This document shows positions 8,467-18,308 of a DNA stretch of 64,000 bases, one piece after another (within the stretch, counting starts at the first letter, position 1; every line of letters starts with the position of its first letter). Position numbers and translations under genes: made by a program. The notes under the pieces were generated by a model that saw only the letters and a program-made list of their open reading frames with translations, was not told where the DNA came from and ran no database searches. Origin of the DNA: Curtobacterium sp. MCJR17_055 (GTDB lineage Bacteria > Actinomycetota > Actinomycetes > Actinomycetales > Microbacteriaceae); contig NZ_QKLF01000001.1 of NCBI RefSeq assembly GCF_003224335.1, forward strand, positions 558,001-622,000. The letters are read 5' to 3'.

Positions 8467-9164
8467 CGATGCGCATCGGGGTCATCACCTTCCCCGGCTC
8501 GCTCGACGACCGCGACGCCCAGCGCGCGGTCCGCCTCGCCGGCGCCGAGCCCGTCGCGCTCTGGCACGGCGACCACGACCTGCAGGGCGTCGACGCGATC
8601 GTCCTGCCCGGCGGCTTCTCGTACGGTGACTACCTCCGTGCCGGCGCCATCGCCGCGAAGGCCCCGATCATGGCCGAGGTCATCGACGTCGCCGGCAAGG
8701 GCATGCCCGTGCTCGGCATCTGCAACGGCTTCCAGATGCTCGCCGAGGCCCGCCTGGTGCCCGGCGCCCACACCCGGAACGCCCACCAGCAGTTCATCCG
8801 GCGCGACCAGGTGCTCCGCGTCGAGAACGCCGACACCGCCTGGACCGCGGGCTTCGACGCGCAGCAGGAGATCACCATCCCGCTGAAGAACGCCGACGGC
8901 CGGTTCGTCGCCGACGCCGACGAGATCAAGCGCATCGAGGACAACGGCCAGGTCGTGTTCCGCTACGTCGGCGTGAACCCGAACGGGTCGATCGACGACA
9001 TCGCCGGCGTCTCGAACGAGCGCGGGAACGTCGTCGGTCTCATGCCGCACCCCGAGCACGCGACGGAGCCCGGCTTCGGCCCGGACACCCGCGCTGCCAT
9101 GGCCTCCGGCACGGACGGCCTGACCTTCTTCACCTCCGTGATCGAGCGCGCGCTCGTCAAGTGA
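8463..9164 (+). CDS. purQ: Phosphoribosylformylglycinamidine synthase subunit PurQ
   Basis: Glutaminase subunit of FGAM synthase, 233 residues from GTG 8463; an ATG two codons on (8469) is an equally good start. The class I amidotransferase nucleophile is Cys87 in [11 protein letters not shown], with the His/Glu pair of the triad in LMPHPEHA near the C-terminus. The N-terminus [17 protein letters not shown] is typical. It releases ammonia from glutamine for PurL. It overlaps both purS and purL by four bases, so the three subunits are translationally coupled. Confidence 0.97.
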   Translation: MTMRIGVITFPGSLDDRDAQRAVRLAGAEPVALWHGDHDLQGVDAIVLPGGFSYGDYLRAGAIAAKAPIMAEVIDVAGKGMPVLGICNGFQMLAEARLVPGAHTRNAHQQFIRRDQVLRVENADTAWTAGFDAQQEITIPLKNADGRFVADADEIKRIEDNGQVVFRYVGVNPNGSIDDIAGVSNERGNVVGLMPHPEHATEPGFGPDTRAAMASGTDGLTFFTSVIERALVK

Positions 9165-11593
9165 CCGCGACTCCAGCGCCCGCGACTCCAGTGACAGGGA
9201 ACGACAACACCGTGACCACGCCCGTCCGCCCGAAGCCCGACACCGTCCAGGACGCCGCCGAGACGCCCGACAAGGAGCAGCCGTACGCGGCCCTCGGGCT
9301 CAAGGACGACGAGTACGCGAAGATCCGCGAGATCCTCGGCCGCCGCCCCACCTCGGGCGAGCTGGCGATGTACTCGGTGATGTGGTCCGAGCACTGCTCG
9401 TACAAGTCGAGCAAGAACTACCTCCGCCAGTTCGGCCAGAAGGTCACGCCGGAGATGAAGAAGAACCTGATGGTCGGCATGGGCGAGAACGCCGGTGTCG
9501 TCGACGTGGGTGACGGCTGGGCGGTGACCTTCAAGGTCGAGTCGCACAACCACCCCTCCTACGTGGAGCCCTACCAGGGCGCTGCCACCGGTGTCGGCGG
9601 GATCGTCCGCGACATCATCTCGATGGGTGCACGTCCGGTCGCGGTCATGGACCAGCTCCGCTTCGGTGCGGTCGACCACGAGGACACCGCCCGCGTCGTG
9701 CACGGTGTCGTCGGCGGCATCTCGTTCTACGGCAACTGCCTCGGCCTGCCGAACATCGGCGGCGAGACCTACTTCGACCCGGTGTACCAGGGCAACCCGC
9801 TCGTCAACGCCCTCGCGGTCGGTGTCCTCCGTCACGAGGACCTGCACCTGGCGAACGCGTCCGGCGCCGGCAACAAGGTCGTGCTCTTCGGTGCCCGCAC
9901 CGGTGGCGACGGCATCGGTGGCGCGTCGATCCTGGCGTCCGACACCTTCACCGAGGGCGGCCCGACCAAGCGTCCCGCCGTCCAGGTCGGCGACCCGTTC
10001 GCCGAGAAGGTGCTCATCGAGTGCTGCCTCGAGCTGTTCCAGAAGGAGCTCGTCGAGGGCATCCAGGACCTCGGCGCCGCGGGCATCTCGTGCGCGACCT
10101 CCGAGCTCGCGAGCAACGGCGACGGCGGCATGCACATCTCGCTCGACGACGTCCTGCTGCGCGACCCCTCGCTCACGGCAGAGGAGATCCTCATGTCGGA
10201 GAGCCAGGAGCGCATGATGGCGGTCGTCCGCCCCGACAAGCTCGACGCTTTCCTGCAGGTCGTCGGCAAGTGGGAGGTCGAGACGAGCGTCCTCGGCGAG
10301 GTCACCGGCACCGGCCGCCTCGTCATCGACTGGCAGGGCCAGGAGATCGTCAACGTCGACCCGCGCACGGTCGCCGTCGACGGTCCGGTGTACGACCGCC
10401 CGGTCGCGTACCCGACCTGGATCGACGCACTGCAGGCCGACGGCGCCGAGTCGCTCGACCGCCCGGAGACCGGCCCCGCCCTCAAGGCGCAGGTCCTGCA
10501 GCTGCTCGGGTCCCCGAACCTGTCCTCGAAGAACTGGGTCACGAACCAGTACGACACCTACGTGCTCGGCAACACGGCGCTGTCCTTCCCCGACGACGGC
10601 GGCATGGTCCGCGTCGACGAGGAGACCGGGCTCGGCGTCGCGATCGCCACCGACGCGAACGGCCGCTACTGCCAGCTCGACCCGAAGCAGGGCGCTCGTC
10701 TGGCCCTCGCCGAGGCGTACCGGAACGTTGCCGTCACCGGCGCCGTCCCGGCTGCCGTGACCGACTGCCTGAACTTCGGCTCCCCGGAGAACCCCGAGGT
10801 GATGTGGCAGTTCTCCGAGGCCGTCGAAGGTCTCGCGGACGGCTGCATGGAGCTCGGCATCCCGGTGACCGGCGGCAACGTGTCGTTCTACAACCAGACC
10901 GGTGACACCCCGATCCACCCGACGCCCGTCGTCGGCGTGCTCGGCGTGATCGACGACGTCGCCAAGCGGATCCCCTCCGGCTGGCAGGACGACGGCCACA
11001 ACATCTACCTGCTCGGCACGACGAGCCTCGAGCTCGACGGGTCGGCCTGGGCCGGCACCGTGCACGGGCACCTCGGCGGTCGCCCGCCGGCGGTGGACCT
11101 CGGGCGCGAGAAGGCGCTGGCGGAGCTCCTGGCCGCCGCGGCCGACGAGCAGCTGCTCACGAGCGCACACGACCTGGCGGACGGCGGCCTCGGCCAGACC
11201 CTCGCCGAGTCGGTCCTGCGCTTCGGCCTCGGCGCCCGGGTCGTGCTCGACGAGCTCGAGTCCCGCGACGGCGTCGACACCGCGACCGCACTCTTCTCCG
11301 AGTCCACCGGCCGCGTCATCGTGACCGTGCGCCGCGAGGACGACGTCCGCTTCCAGGGCCTCTGCAACGGCCGGGGCTACCCGGTCCTGCGCATCGGTGT
11401 GACCGACGCCGCGTCGGGCTCGCTCGAGGTCCAGGGTGCGTTCGAGGCGACGATCGACGAGCTCCGCGACGCACACCGCGCCACGCTGCCGTCGCACTTC
11501 GGCGACGTCATCCAGGAGAACGTGACCGAGGGCTACGTGGGCCGCGGCCCGCTCGACTCGCACGGCGCGTTCTCGCCCCGCACGGACGCCTGA
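9161..11593 (+). CDS. purL: Phosphoribosylformylglycinamidine synthase subunit PurL
   Basis: The ATP-dependent synthetase subunit, 810 residues, converting FGAR to FGAM with ammonia from PurQ. It is the short PurL form that needs separate PurS and PurQ. The FGAM signature [22 protein letters not shown] lies near residue 127, followed by AIR-synthase-type domains ([13 protein letters not shown] near 248; the second half repeats the fold with [19 protein letters not shown]). GTG 9161 overlaps purQ; about 30 extra N-terminal residues compared with the usual family suggest GTG 9212 as an alternative start. Confidence 0.97.
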   Translation: MTATPAPATPVTGNDNTVTTPVRPKPDTVQDAAETPDKEQPYAALGLKDDEYAKIREILGRRPTSGELAMYSVMWSEHCSYKSSKNYLRQFGQKVTPEMKKNLMVGMGENAGVVDVGDGWAVTFKVESHNHPSYVEPYQGAATGVGGIVRDIISMGARPVAVMDQLRFGAVDHEDTARVVHGVVGGISFYGNCLGLPNIGGETYFDPVYQGNPLVNALAVGVLRHEDLHLANASGAGNKVVLFGARTGGDGIGGASILASDTFTEGGPTKRPAVQVGDPFAEKVLIECCLELFQKELVEGIQDLGAAGISCATSELASNGDGGMHISLDDVLLRDPSLTAEEILMSESQERMMAVVRPDKLDAFLQVVGKWEVETSVLGEVTGTGRLVIDWQGQEIVNVDPRTVAVDGPVYDRPVAYPTWIDALQADGAESLDRPETGPALKAQVLQLLGSPNLSSKNWVTNQYDTYVLGNTALSFPDDGGMVRVDEETGLGVAIATDANGRYCQLDPKQGARLALAEAYRNVAVTGAVPAAVTDCLNFGSPENPEVMWQFSEAVEGLADGCMELGIPVTGGNVSFYNQTGDTPIHPTPVVGVLGVIDDVAKRIPSGWQDDGHNIYLLGTTSLELDGSAWAGTVHGHLGGRPPAVDLGREKALAELLAAAADEQLLTSAHDLADGGLGQTLAESVLRFGLGARVVLDELESRDGVDTATALFSESTGRVIVTVRREDDVRFQGLCNGRGYPVLRIGVTDAASGSLEVQGAFEATIDELRDAHRATLPSHFGDVIQENVTEGYVGRGPLDSHGAFSPRTDA

Positions 11594-11598
11594 ACCCG

Positions 11599-12534
11599 GT
11601 GCCGATCGTCACGCTGCCCTTCCAGGAGCTGGTCGACCGGTTCGGTCCGGTGCCCGACGGCATCGAGCTGGACGTCTGGGACGTCGAGGCGCCGTACCCC
11701 CGGGCCGAGCAGGTCGCCATCGCCTTCCTGCCGTTCTACTTCGGTGGACGGCACCGGTGGCAGTACGTGCACGACCTGCCGAACCTCGAGCTGCTGCAGC
11801 TGCCGAGTGCCGGGTACGAGTGGGCGATCCCGCACGTGCCCGGTCACGCGCACCTGGCGAACGGCCGCGGCATCCACGACGACGAGACGGCGGAGCTCGC
11901 GGTCGGCCTGGCGCTGACCTCCCTCCGCGAGATCGCGGTGTTCCAGTTCGACCGGGTCGAGCAGCGGTGGGACTCGCGGGAAACCCGGTCCCTCGCCGAC
12001 CGTCGGGTGACCGTCGTCGGCTACGGCGCGATCGGTTCCGCCATAGCCACCCGGTTCGAGGCGTTCCGCACCGAGGTCACCGTCGTCGCGCGCACGGCCC
12101 GCGTGCAGGACGGTCGTCAGGTGCACGCCTTCGGCGACCTGCCGGAACTCGCCCGCACCACGGACGTCCTCGTGCTCATCGCGCCGCTCACCGACGAGAC
12201 CGAGGGACTGGTCGACGCGGAACTCCTCGCGGCGCTGCCCGACGGCGCCCTCGTGGTGAACGTGGCGCGCGGCAAGGTCGTGGACACGGACGCCCTCGTC
12301 GCCGAGCTGCGGTCCGGTCGGCTCTCGGCGGCGCTCGACGTCACCGACCCGGAGCCGCTCCCCGCCGACCACCCGCTGTGGACGACGCCGAACACCGTGC
12401 TCACGCCGCACGTCGGCGGCAACACGGACCTCAGCGTGCCGCGGTCCCTCGACCTGGTGCGCCGGCAGGTGTCGGCGCTGGCCGAGGGCCGGCCGTTCGA
12501 GAACCTCATCGAGGTCCCCGTCCACCAGGGCTGA
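11599..12534 (+). CDS. D-isomer specific 2-hydroxyacid dehydrogenase
   Basis: A 311-residue NAD(P)-dependent reductase for 2-oxoacids/2-hydroxyacids. The Rossmann motif GYGAIGSAIATRF lies near residue 138; the substrate Arg is in NVARGKVVDTDAL (about 227), the Glu in TDPEPLPADHPLW, and the catalytic His in NTVLTPHVGGNTD (about 275). This order fits phosphoglycerate-dehydrogenase-like enzymes, but the actual substrate is not visible. GTG start, five bases after purL, so probably read through from the purine operon; a link to purine synthesis need not follow. Confidence 0.9.
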   Translation: MPIVTLPFQELVDRFGPVPDGIELDVWDVEAPYPRAEQVAIAFLPFYFGGRHRWQYVHDLPNLELLQLPSAGYEWAIPHVPGHAHLANGRGIHDDETAELAVGLALTSLREIAVFQFDRVEQRWDSRETRSLADRRVTVVGYGAIGSAIATRFEAFRTEVTVVARTARVQDGRQVHAFGDLPELARTTDVLVLIAPLTDETEGLVDAELLAALPDGALVVNVARGKVVDTDALVAELRSGRLSAALDVTDPEPLPADHPLWTTPNTVLTPHVGGNTDLSVPRSLDLVRRQVSALAEGRPFENLIEVPVHQG

Positions 12535-12538
12535 GTCT

Positions 12539-12705
12539 GCCGGCGGACGCGGCCGCGCCGGCCTCCCGACGGGCGCGACCCGCTCCCGGCGGCCTCGGCC
12601 GGGCCCGGACGCGAGCCCCGCCTCCCGGCGGACGCGGCCGATCACCCGATGGGCGCGACTCGCGCGCCGACGGATGCGGCCGACGTCCCCGGGCGCGCCC
12701 CGAGC
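12539..12705. repeat. Imperfect GC-rich repeats between convergent genes
   Basis: Three diverged copies of a 40-45 base unit beginning CGG(A/C)CGGA(C/T)GCGGCCG and ending GGGCGCGAC(C/T)CGC are seen at about 12539-12583, 12625-12664 and 12667-12705. They fill the whole gap between the dehydrogenase and the lactonase, which converge. No open frame is credible. They may act as terminators for both genes. Confidence 0.6.
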
Positions 12706-12715
12706 CTCCCGGCCC

Positions 12716-13876
12716 TCAGCGCTCCTGGAGCGGGATGATGCAGGTCGGGCTGCCGACCGCGATCTGCCCGACGGCGTCGCCCGGCACACCGTCTGCACCG
12801 ACCGGCAGCACCGCGACGGCGTCGGACATCTGGTTGGCGACGAGCAGGTACCCGGGCACACGGGCGAAGTGCCGCGGCCACACGCCACCGGCCGACGCTG
12901 ACCCGACGAACCGGAGCCCGCCGTCGGACGCGTCGAACACGACGATCTGGTCGCGCCCCCGGACGGCCACCGTGACGATGCCGTGCTCGTCGACCTCGAC
13001 GTGACTGAGCAGCGAGGTGTCGACCGGCCCGTCGAAGGCGGCGGCAGCGCAGACCTCGCGGAGCGAGCCCGACTCGTCACGCCGCATCCGGTACACGCGA
13101 CCGTCGAGCTCGCCGGCGACGACGAGGTCCCCGTCGAACCAGGCCATGTGTCGTGGTCCGGATCCGGGCTTCCGGTGGTGGACGCGCAGCGGCTCGATCG
13201 ACACCGAGGCGGTATCGGCCACGACACGGAACTCGTGCAGGGCATCCCCTCCGAGGTCGGCGACCAGGACGGTCCCGTCCGGCGTGGCGATCGACTGATG
13301 GGCGTGCGGGCCCTCCTGGCGGTCCTCGACCGGTCCGGTCGCGTCGGGCAGGAGCACGGTGGCGACGGCTGCGTCCGGCAGCGCCGCGGACACCCCGGTC
13401 CCCCGGCCGGCGATCCCGTGCCCCGAAGCCATGCCGTCGGCAGCGGGAGCCGTGGCCGTGGTGCCGCCGACGATGCCGTCACTGGCGGAGACGGAGGCCG
13501 CGTAGGACTCCGCTGCCTCGAGCGACACCGCGGTGACCGTGCCCGAGACGTAGTTCGTGACGACGAGTGCCCCGGACGGGTCGACCCGGACGTGGCACGG
13601 CGCGTCCCCGCCGGCGGGCGCATCCCACAGGTGCTCGAGAGCGGACCCGGACCGGCGGAACGCGTGGACCCCGCCGTCGGTCGTCTCCGACACGGCGTAC
13701 ACGCGGTCCCCCGACACGGCGAGGAAGGACGGGTCGTCCAGCACCGCGACGGTCGAGGCGACGAGGGTGGCCTCGCCGGCGGACTGCCCGGGACCGACGA
13801 TCGAGATGCCCGTCGCGTTGCCCCCGCCGGTCGCCGTGTAGGACCCGACGAGCAGGTGCAGGTCGGGCAGGGTCAC
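12716..13876 (-). CDS. Lactonase family beta-propeller protein (6-phosphogluconolactonase-like)
   Basis: A 386-residue protein of the seven-bladed lactonase family (Pgl/YbhE type). The start DLHLLVGSYTATGGGNATGISIVG, the central GDAPCHVRVDPSGALVVTNYVSG and the later HQSIATPDGTVLVADLGGDAL and GSGPRHMAWF blades are family hallmarks, with His and Arg residues around the central channel. Members hydrolyse 6-phosphogluconolactone or other lactones; which one applies is not clear. The GTG start overlaps the chorismate mutase stop by four bases, so the two are co-transcribed although their pathways differ. Confidence 0.88.
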   Translation of the reverse strand: MTLPDLHLLVGSYTATGGGNATGISIVGPGQSAGEATLVASTVAVLDDPSFLAVSGDRVYAVSETTDGGVHAFRRSGSALEHLWDAPAGGDAPCHVRVDPSGALVVTNYVSGTVTAVSLEAAESYAASVSASDGIVGGTTATAPAADGMASGHGIAGRGTGVSAALPDAAVATVLLPDATGPVEDRQEGPHAHQSIATPDGTVLVADLGGDALHEFRVVADTASVSIEPLRVHHRKPGSGPRHMAWFDGDLVVAGELDGRVYRMRRDESGSLREVCAAAAFDGPVDTSLLSHVEVDEHGIVTVAVRGRDQIVVFDASDGGLRFVGSASAGGVWPRHFARVPGYLLVANQMSDAVAVLPVGADGVPGDAVGQIAVGSPTCIIPLQER

Positions 13877-14190
13877 AGCTCGCCGACCGCGATACGCTCG
13901 TGGTGGTGGATGACCTCGGCGACGATGAAGTTGAGGAACTTCTCCGCGAACGCGGGGTCGAGGTGCGACTCGGCTGCGAGGGACCGCAACCGTGCGACCT
14001 GGATCTGCTCACGCGAAGGGTCCGCCGCCGGCATGCCCGCCGCGGCCTTGAGGTACCCGACCCGCTGCGTGTACTTGAAGCGCTCGGCGAGCATGTGGAT
14101 CACGGCGGCGTCGATGTTGTCGATGCTCTGCCGGATGCTCTGCAGTTCGGCGACGGCGTCCTCGTCGTTCGTGCTCGGGGCCTCGTTCAT
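13873..14190 (-). CDS. Chorismate mutase (AroQ type)
   Basis: A 105-residue all-helical chorismate mutase, turning chorismate into prephenate for phenylalanine and tyrosine. The first helix LQSIRQSIDNIDAAVIHMLAERF (residues 16-38) contains the active-site Arg, followed by the KYTQRVGYLKA segment with a further Arg and Lys. No signal peptide, so cytoplasmic. The C-terminal half also fits the short actinobacterial mutases that work with DAHP synthase. It heads a two-gene unit with the lactonase. Confidence 0.9.
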   Translation of the reverse strand: MNEAPSTNDEDAVAELQSIRQSIDNIDAAVIHMLAERFKYTQRVGYLKAAAGMPAADPSREQIQVARLRSLAAESHLDPAFAEKFLNFIVAEVIHHHERIAVGEL

Positions 14191-14268
14191 GCCCCGAGCC
14201 TACTGACCGAGCGCGGCCGGGACGAGGGGCGGACCCGAGCACCCATCGACTGCTGAGATGATGTCCTC

Positions 14269-14673
14269 ATGACGGTTCTGCTCGCCATCTCCGGCGTCTT
14301 CGCGGTCCTGGCGGGCCTCGTGCACGTGTACATCTTCTTCCTGGAGTCCGTCGCGTGGACGAGCCCCCGGGTACGTCGCATCTTCGGCATCGTGTCCGAC
14401 GCCGACGCGCAGGCCACGCGCGCGATGGCGTTCAACCAGGGCTTCTACAACCTGTTCCTCGCGATCGGCGCGGTCCTCGGCGTCGTGCTCGTGCTCGCGG
14501 ACAACGGCGCGACCGGCTGGACGCTCGTCGTGTTCTCGTGCGCGAGCATGCTCGGTGCCGCGGTCGTCCTCGCGGGAACCGGCCGCAAGTACCTCAACTC
14601 CGCGTTCGTGCAGGGATCGTTCCCGCTCATCGCCCTGCTCTTCGCGTTCCTCGCGTCCACGTTCGGCGCCTGA
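14269..14673 (+). CDS. DUF1304 membrane protein
   Basis: A 134-residue integral membrane protein with four hydrophobic segments. The HVYIFFLESVAWTSPRVRRIFG stretch (about 22-43) and the AFNQGFYNLFLAIGA stretch (about 65-79) are the conserved parts of the DUF1304 family. Function is not known. GATGAT at 14257-14262 is six bases from the ATG, suggesting a leaderless transcript. It is divergent from the chorismate mutase gene, with 78 bases between the starts. Confidence 0.88.
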   Translation: MTVLLAISGVFAVLAGLVHVYIFFLESVAWTSPRVRRIFGIVSDADAQATRAMAFNQGFYNLFLAIGAVLGVVLVLADNGATGWTLVVFSCASMLGAAVVLAGTGRKYLNSAFVQGSFPLIALLFAFLASTFGA

Positions 14674-14691
14674 GCCGGCACGGCCGCGGCG

Positions 14692-15119
14692 GCTGCGAGT
14701 GGCGCCACCGGGCCCCGCGCAACAGAAGCCGGCTCGAACCGCGGACTCCCGCGGTTCGAGCCGGTTCTCGTTGTGCCAGGCCGGTCGACGCCTGGCGCCG
14801 GGGCGTCGGCCGGGAGGCCCGCCCCACCACGCTCGGGCCGCCGCCGGTCCGCCGGTCCGGCCCGCGCCTCCCGGCCGTCCAGCCCGGCGTCGCCGCCGCG
14901 CCGCCGAGCGCCCCGGCGCCTGCAAGCGGCGCCACCGGGCCCCGCGCAACAGGAACCGGCTTGAACCGCGGACTCCCGCAGTTCGAGCCGGTTCTCGTTG
15001 TGCCAGGCCGGTCGACGCCTGGCGCCGGGCGTCGGCCGGGAGGCCCGCCCCACCACACACGGGCCGCCGCCGGTCCGCCGTACCGCCCCGCGCCTCCCGG
15101 CCGTCCAGCCCGGCGTCGC
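14692..15119. repeat. Tandem duplicated 200-base palindromic element
   Basis: Two near-identical copies, 14692-14893 and 14920-15119 (period 228), fill the gap between the DUF1304 gene and the convergent siderophore-binding gene. Copy one holds a perfect 16-bp stem (14729-14744 with 14749-14764, loop ACTC). Copy two has the same hairpin with one G-T pair and one mismatch. Each copy also holds a second, wider pair of arms; in copy one these are GGCCGGGAGGC at 14808-14818 and GCCTCCCGGCC at 14866-14876. No credible gene lies within. Confidence 0.85.
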
Positions 15120-15158
15120 AGGCGCCACCAGGCCTCGACCGGCGGCCGCCGGCCGGCG

Positions 15159-16175
15159 TCAGCCGAGCTTGGCCGCGAACTCGTCCGGCAGACGCTCGAG
15201 CGCCCACTCGATCGCCGCGGTGGTCCCGAGCGAGAACGCCGTCGAGACGTCCGAGTCGTCGATCACGATGGCGTGCCCGGCCTCGACCGACGGCACCTTC
15301 TTGAACAGCGGGTCCGAGGACGCCTTCGACGCCTCGACGTAGATCGGCAGCACGACGGTCAGGTCCGCGTCGAGCAGGTCGAGGTTCTCGTTCGACAGCG
15401 ACACGGAGAACTCCTTGCCCGCAGCCTCGTCGATGGCCTTCGGGATCTCGAACCCGAGGTTCTGCATGAACGTGGCGCGGCTGTCGCGGGAGGCGTACAC
15501 GCCGAAGCCCTCGGACGTGTACGCACCGATCGCCGCGGTCTTGCCCGCGAACTCGGGGTGCGCCTCGCGCGCGGCGGCGTAGGAGTCGTCGAGGTCGCTG
15601 AGGAGCTTCTTGCCCTCGCTCTCCTTGCCGAGCGCCTTCGAGATCATGTCGACCTGCTCCGTGGTGGACGCGAGGTAGTTCTCGCCGCCCTTCGGGATCG
15701 CGACGGTCGGGGCGATGGCGGACAGCTTGTCGTAGCGGTCCTTGTCGCCCGAGCTCTTCACGTCGAGGATCACGTCGGGCTTGAGCTTGAGGATCTCCTC
15801 GTAGCTGGGCTCGAGCGTGTCGATGATCTCCGGCGCCTTGTCGTAGGCGCCCTTGAGCCAGGGACCGACGCCTTCGCCACCGAAGGCGAGCCAGTCGCTG
15901 GCGCCGACGGGCTGCACGCCGAGTTCGAGTGCCGTCTCGGCGTCACCCCAGCCGAGGGCCACGACGCGCTTCGGGGCGGAGTCGATCGTCGTGGTGCCGA
16001 GGCCGGTCGTGATGGACACCGGGAAGGCCCCGTCGGACGAGCCTCCGCCGGAGGACTCGGACGAGGACGGGCTCGACGAGGAGCAGCCGACGAGTGCGAG
16101 GGAGACGGCGACGACGGCACCGGCCGCGGCGAGCACGCGCCCGAGGCGGCGCTTGGGGAGGGAGGTACGGATCAC
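15159..16175 (-). CDS. Iron-siderophore ABC transporter substrate-binding lipoprotein
   Basis: A 338-residue class III solute-binding protein. A basic N-terminus and hydrophobic stretch end in a lipobox (LALVGCSSS, Cys near residue 31), so it is a lipoprotein facing outside. A Ser/Gly linker and the bilobed periplasmic-binding fold follow: PKRVVALGWGDAETALELGVQPVGAS, then EEILKLKPDVILDVKS. This fits FecB/FhuD-like ferric-siderophore binders. The permease and ATPase genes are not adjacent. An IdeR/DtxR-type box directly before the GTG start predicts repression by iron. Confidence 0.9.
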   Translation of the reverse strand: MIRTSLPKRRLGRVLAAAGAVVAVSLALVGCSSSSPSSSESSGGGSSDGAFPVSITTGLGTTTIDSAPKRVVALGWGDAETALELGVQPVGASDWLAFGGEGVGPWLKGAYDKAPEIIDTLEPSYEEILKLKPDVILDVKSSGDKDRYDKLSAIAPTVAIPKGGENYLASTTEQVDMISKALGKESEGKKLLSDLDDSYAAAREAHPEFAGKTAAIGAYTSEGFGVYASRDSRATFMQNLGFEIPKAIDEAAGKEFSVSLSNENLDLLDADLTVVLPIYVEASKASSDPLFKKVPSVEAGHAIVIDDSDVSTAFSLGTTAAIEWALERLPDEFAAKLG

Positions 16176-16176
16176 G

Positions 16177-16195
16177 AAGGGTAGCCTAACCTAAG
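16177..16195. promoter_or_regulatory. IdeR/DtxR-type iron box
   Basis: AAGGGTAGCCTAACCTAAG matches the 19-base DtxR/IdeR consensus TWAGGTTAGSCTWACCTWA (read on the minus strand as CTTAGGTTAGGCTACCCTT) with few differences. It ends one base before the GTG start of the siderophore-binding lipoprotein gene. No Shine-Dalgarno sequence lies in the leader, so repressor binding would block the promoter and a probable leaderless start. Confidence 0.85.
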
Positions 16196-16279
16196 CGCTG
16201 CTTCCCCGGGGTTCCGCATGACGCCCGCCCCCAGGCGAACGCCCGCGGACAGGCCGACGCGCGCGGCTAGGCTGCCGAC

Positions 16280-17149
16280 GTGGCAGCCTTCCCCGACGCC
16301 GACCGGACGCAGCTCGCCGTCCTCGGCTCCCCCATCGCCCATTCCCTCTCCCCCGCGCTGCACGCGGCGGCCTACGACGTGCTCGGCCTCCCGTTCTCGT
16401 ACGGGAGGCACGAGGTCGCGTCCGGCGGGCTCGCCGCGTTCGTCGCGGGGCTGGGTCCGGAGTGGCGCGGGCTCAGCCTGACCATGCCGCTCAAGCGCGA
16501 GGTGGTGCCGCTCCTCGACCGGACGACCCCGCTCGTCGACGAGCTCGGGGTCGCGAACACGGTCGCGTTCCGCCACGAGGGCTCCTCGGTCGTCCTCGCC
16601 GGCGCGAACACGGACGTCGAGGGGATCGTCCGCCCGGTCGCCGCACTCGGTCACGTGCCCGGCGAGGCCGTGATCCTGGGTGGTGGAGCGACCGCGGCGA
16701 GCGCCCTCACGGCGTCCCTGCGGCTCGGAGCCTCACTGGTGCGGGTGTTCCTGCGCGACACCGGCAAGGCGGGTGACCTCGTCATGCTCGCAGCCCGGCT
16801 CGGGGTCACGCTCGAGGTGCACCCCCTCGACGAGCTCGCGTCCGCCGGGCCGATGGGCTTCGTGGTGTCGACCCTGCCGGGAGGCGCAGCGGACGACCTG
16901 CCGCTCGTGCCGTCCGGACCCGACGCGGTGCTGTTCGACGTGGCCTACGAGCCGTGGCCGACCCGGGCCTCCACGGCGTGGACCGGAGCGGGCGGTCGCG
17001 TGTTGAACGGCCTCGACATGCTCAGCGAGCAGGCGATCGGGCAGATCCGCTTCTTCCTGACCGGGGACGAGGACGAACTCCTGCCGTCCGAGGCCGAGGT
17101 CCGTCGAGCGATGCGCGCTGCCGTGGGCCTGCCGCCGACGATCGGCTGA
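16280..17149 (+). CDS. aroE: Shikimate 5-dehydrogenase
   Basis: A 289-residue NADP(H)-dependent enzyme reducing 3-dehydroshikimate to shikimate in the aromatic pathway. The substrate serines are in LGSPIAHSLSPALHAAAYDVLG (residues 16-37), the catalytic Lys is in LTMPLKREVVPLL (about 71), NTDVEGI follows near 113, and the nucleotide loop is GGGATAASAL (about 134). GTG start, with TAGGCT at 16268-16273 exactly six bases upstream, so the mRNA is probably leaderless. It is divergent from the siderophore-binding gene. Confidence 0.93.
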   Translation: MAAFPDADRTQLAVLGSPIAHSLSPALHAAAYDVLGLPFSYGRHEVASGGLAAFVAGLGPEWRGLSLTMPLKREVVPLLDRTTPLVDELGVANTVAFRHEGSSVVLAGANTDVEGIVRPVAALGHVPGEAVILGGGATAASALTASLRLGASLVRVFLRDTGKAGDLVMLAARLGVTLEVHPLDELASAGPMGFVVSTLPGGAADDLPLVPSGPDAVLFDVAYEPWPTRASTAWTGAGGRVLNGLDMLSEQAIGQIRFFLTGDEDELLPSEAEVRRAMRAAVGLPPTIG

Positions 17150-17219
17150 CTCTCTCGCCGCGAGGCACCGCTGCGCCCGGGCCCGCGAGACGCCCCCGTC
17201 TACCTTCGACGCCGCCGAG

Positions 17220-17257
17220 TGGCCGAGACGCCGCTGAATCTGGCGGCGTCTCGGCCA
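17220..17257. terminator. Hairpin terminator after aroE with extra arm copies
   Basis: A 15-bp perfect stem (17220-17234 with 17243-17257; arms GGCCGAGACGCCGC/GCGGCGTCTCGGCC, loop TGAATCTG) lies 70 bases past the aroE stop. Two further copies of the right arm follow at about 17262 (GCGGCGTCTCGG) and 17281 (GCGGCGCTTCGG), giving alternative pairings. It sits between convergent aroE and the YchJ-like gene. Confidence 0.75.
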
Positions 17258-17335
17258 GCTCGCGGCGTCTCGGTCACCTCGCGGCGCTTCGGGCAGACAC
17301 CCCCGTCTCGCGCGCACTGGCCCGAGCCTGCGCGG

Positions 17336-17716
17336 TCAGGCCACGACACCGTCGACGTAGTACCAGCGGCCGGCCTCGCGGACGAACTCGCTCGTCTCCT
17401 CGAGTGTCCCGCGCTCGGTGTCGGCGCGCCACCACGCGCGGAACGTGACCGTGCCCGCGGTGTCGAACGGGCCTCCCGACCGGGTCGCGACGATGTCGAG
17501 CCGCGTCCACCGCTGCGCCGGGTCGAGGTCGAGCGTCGCCGGGCGCGTGCTCGGGTGCCAGCTGTCCAGGAGGTACCGAGGCAGGCCGAGCGCGAAGGCG
17601 GAGAACCGTGAGCGCATGAGCCGCTCGGCGGTCGGAGCGGGCGCGCCGGCGTGCAGGGGTCTGCAGCACTCGTCGTAGGGGTTCCCGCTCAGGCAGGGGC
17701 AGCGCTCGGTGCTCAC
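17336..17716 (-). CDS. YchJ-like SEC-C motif protein (UPF0225)
   Basis: A 126-residue protein with an N-terminal zinc-type SEC-C motif (CPCLSGNPYDECC, residues 6-18), then RLMRSRFSAFALGLPRYLLDSWHPSTRP and an NTF2-like C-terminal half ending EFVREAGRWYYVDG, the standard YchJ layout. The family is common but its role is uncertain; the SEC-C motif binds zinc and SecB/ribosome-type partners in other proteins. No operon partner is evident; Ohr lies 37 bases upstream on the same strand. Confidence 0.88.
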   Translation of the reverse strand: MSTERCPCLSGNPYDECCRPLHAGAPAPTAERLMRSRFSAFALGLPRYLLDSWHPSTRPATLDLDPAQRWTRLDIVATRSGGPFDTAGTVTFRAWWRADTERGTLEETSEFVREAGRWYYVDGVVA

Positions 17717-17753
17717 CGCTCCAGCCTAGGGAGCGGCGAGCACCGCACGAGCA

Positions 17754-18179
<426 letters not shown>

Positions 18180-18308
18180 GGCCCCAGGTCAGCGACCGTG
18201 GCTGGACGATCGCTGGGGAGGCGCGGGACGGCGCTGCTCGTCGGCCCGGCTGGCGAGCGGCGTCGGGCGTGTCCGGACTCCCGCGCACGCGAGCGTCCGC
18301 CGGTCGGT

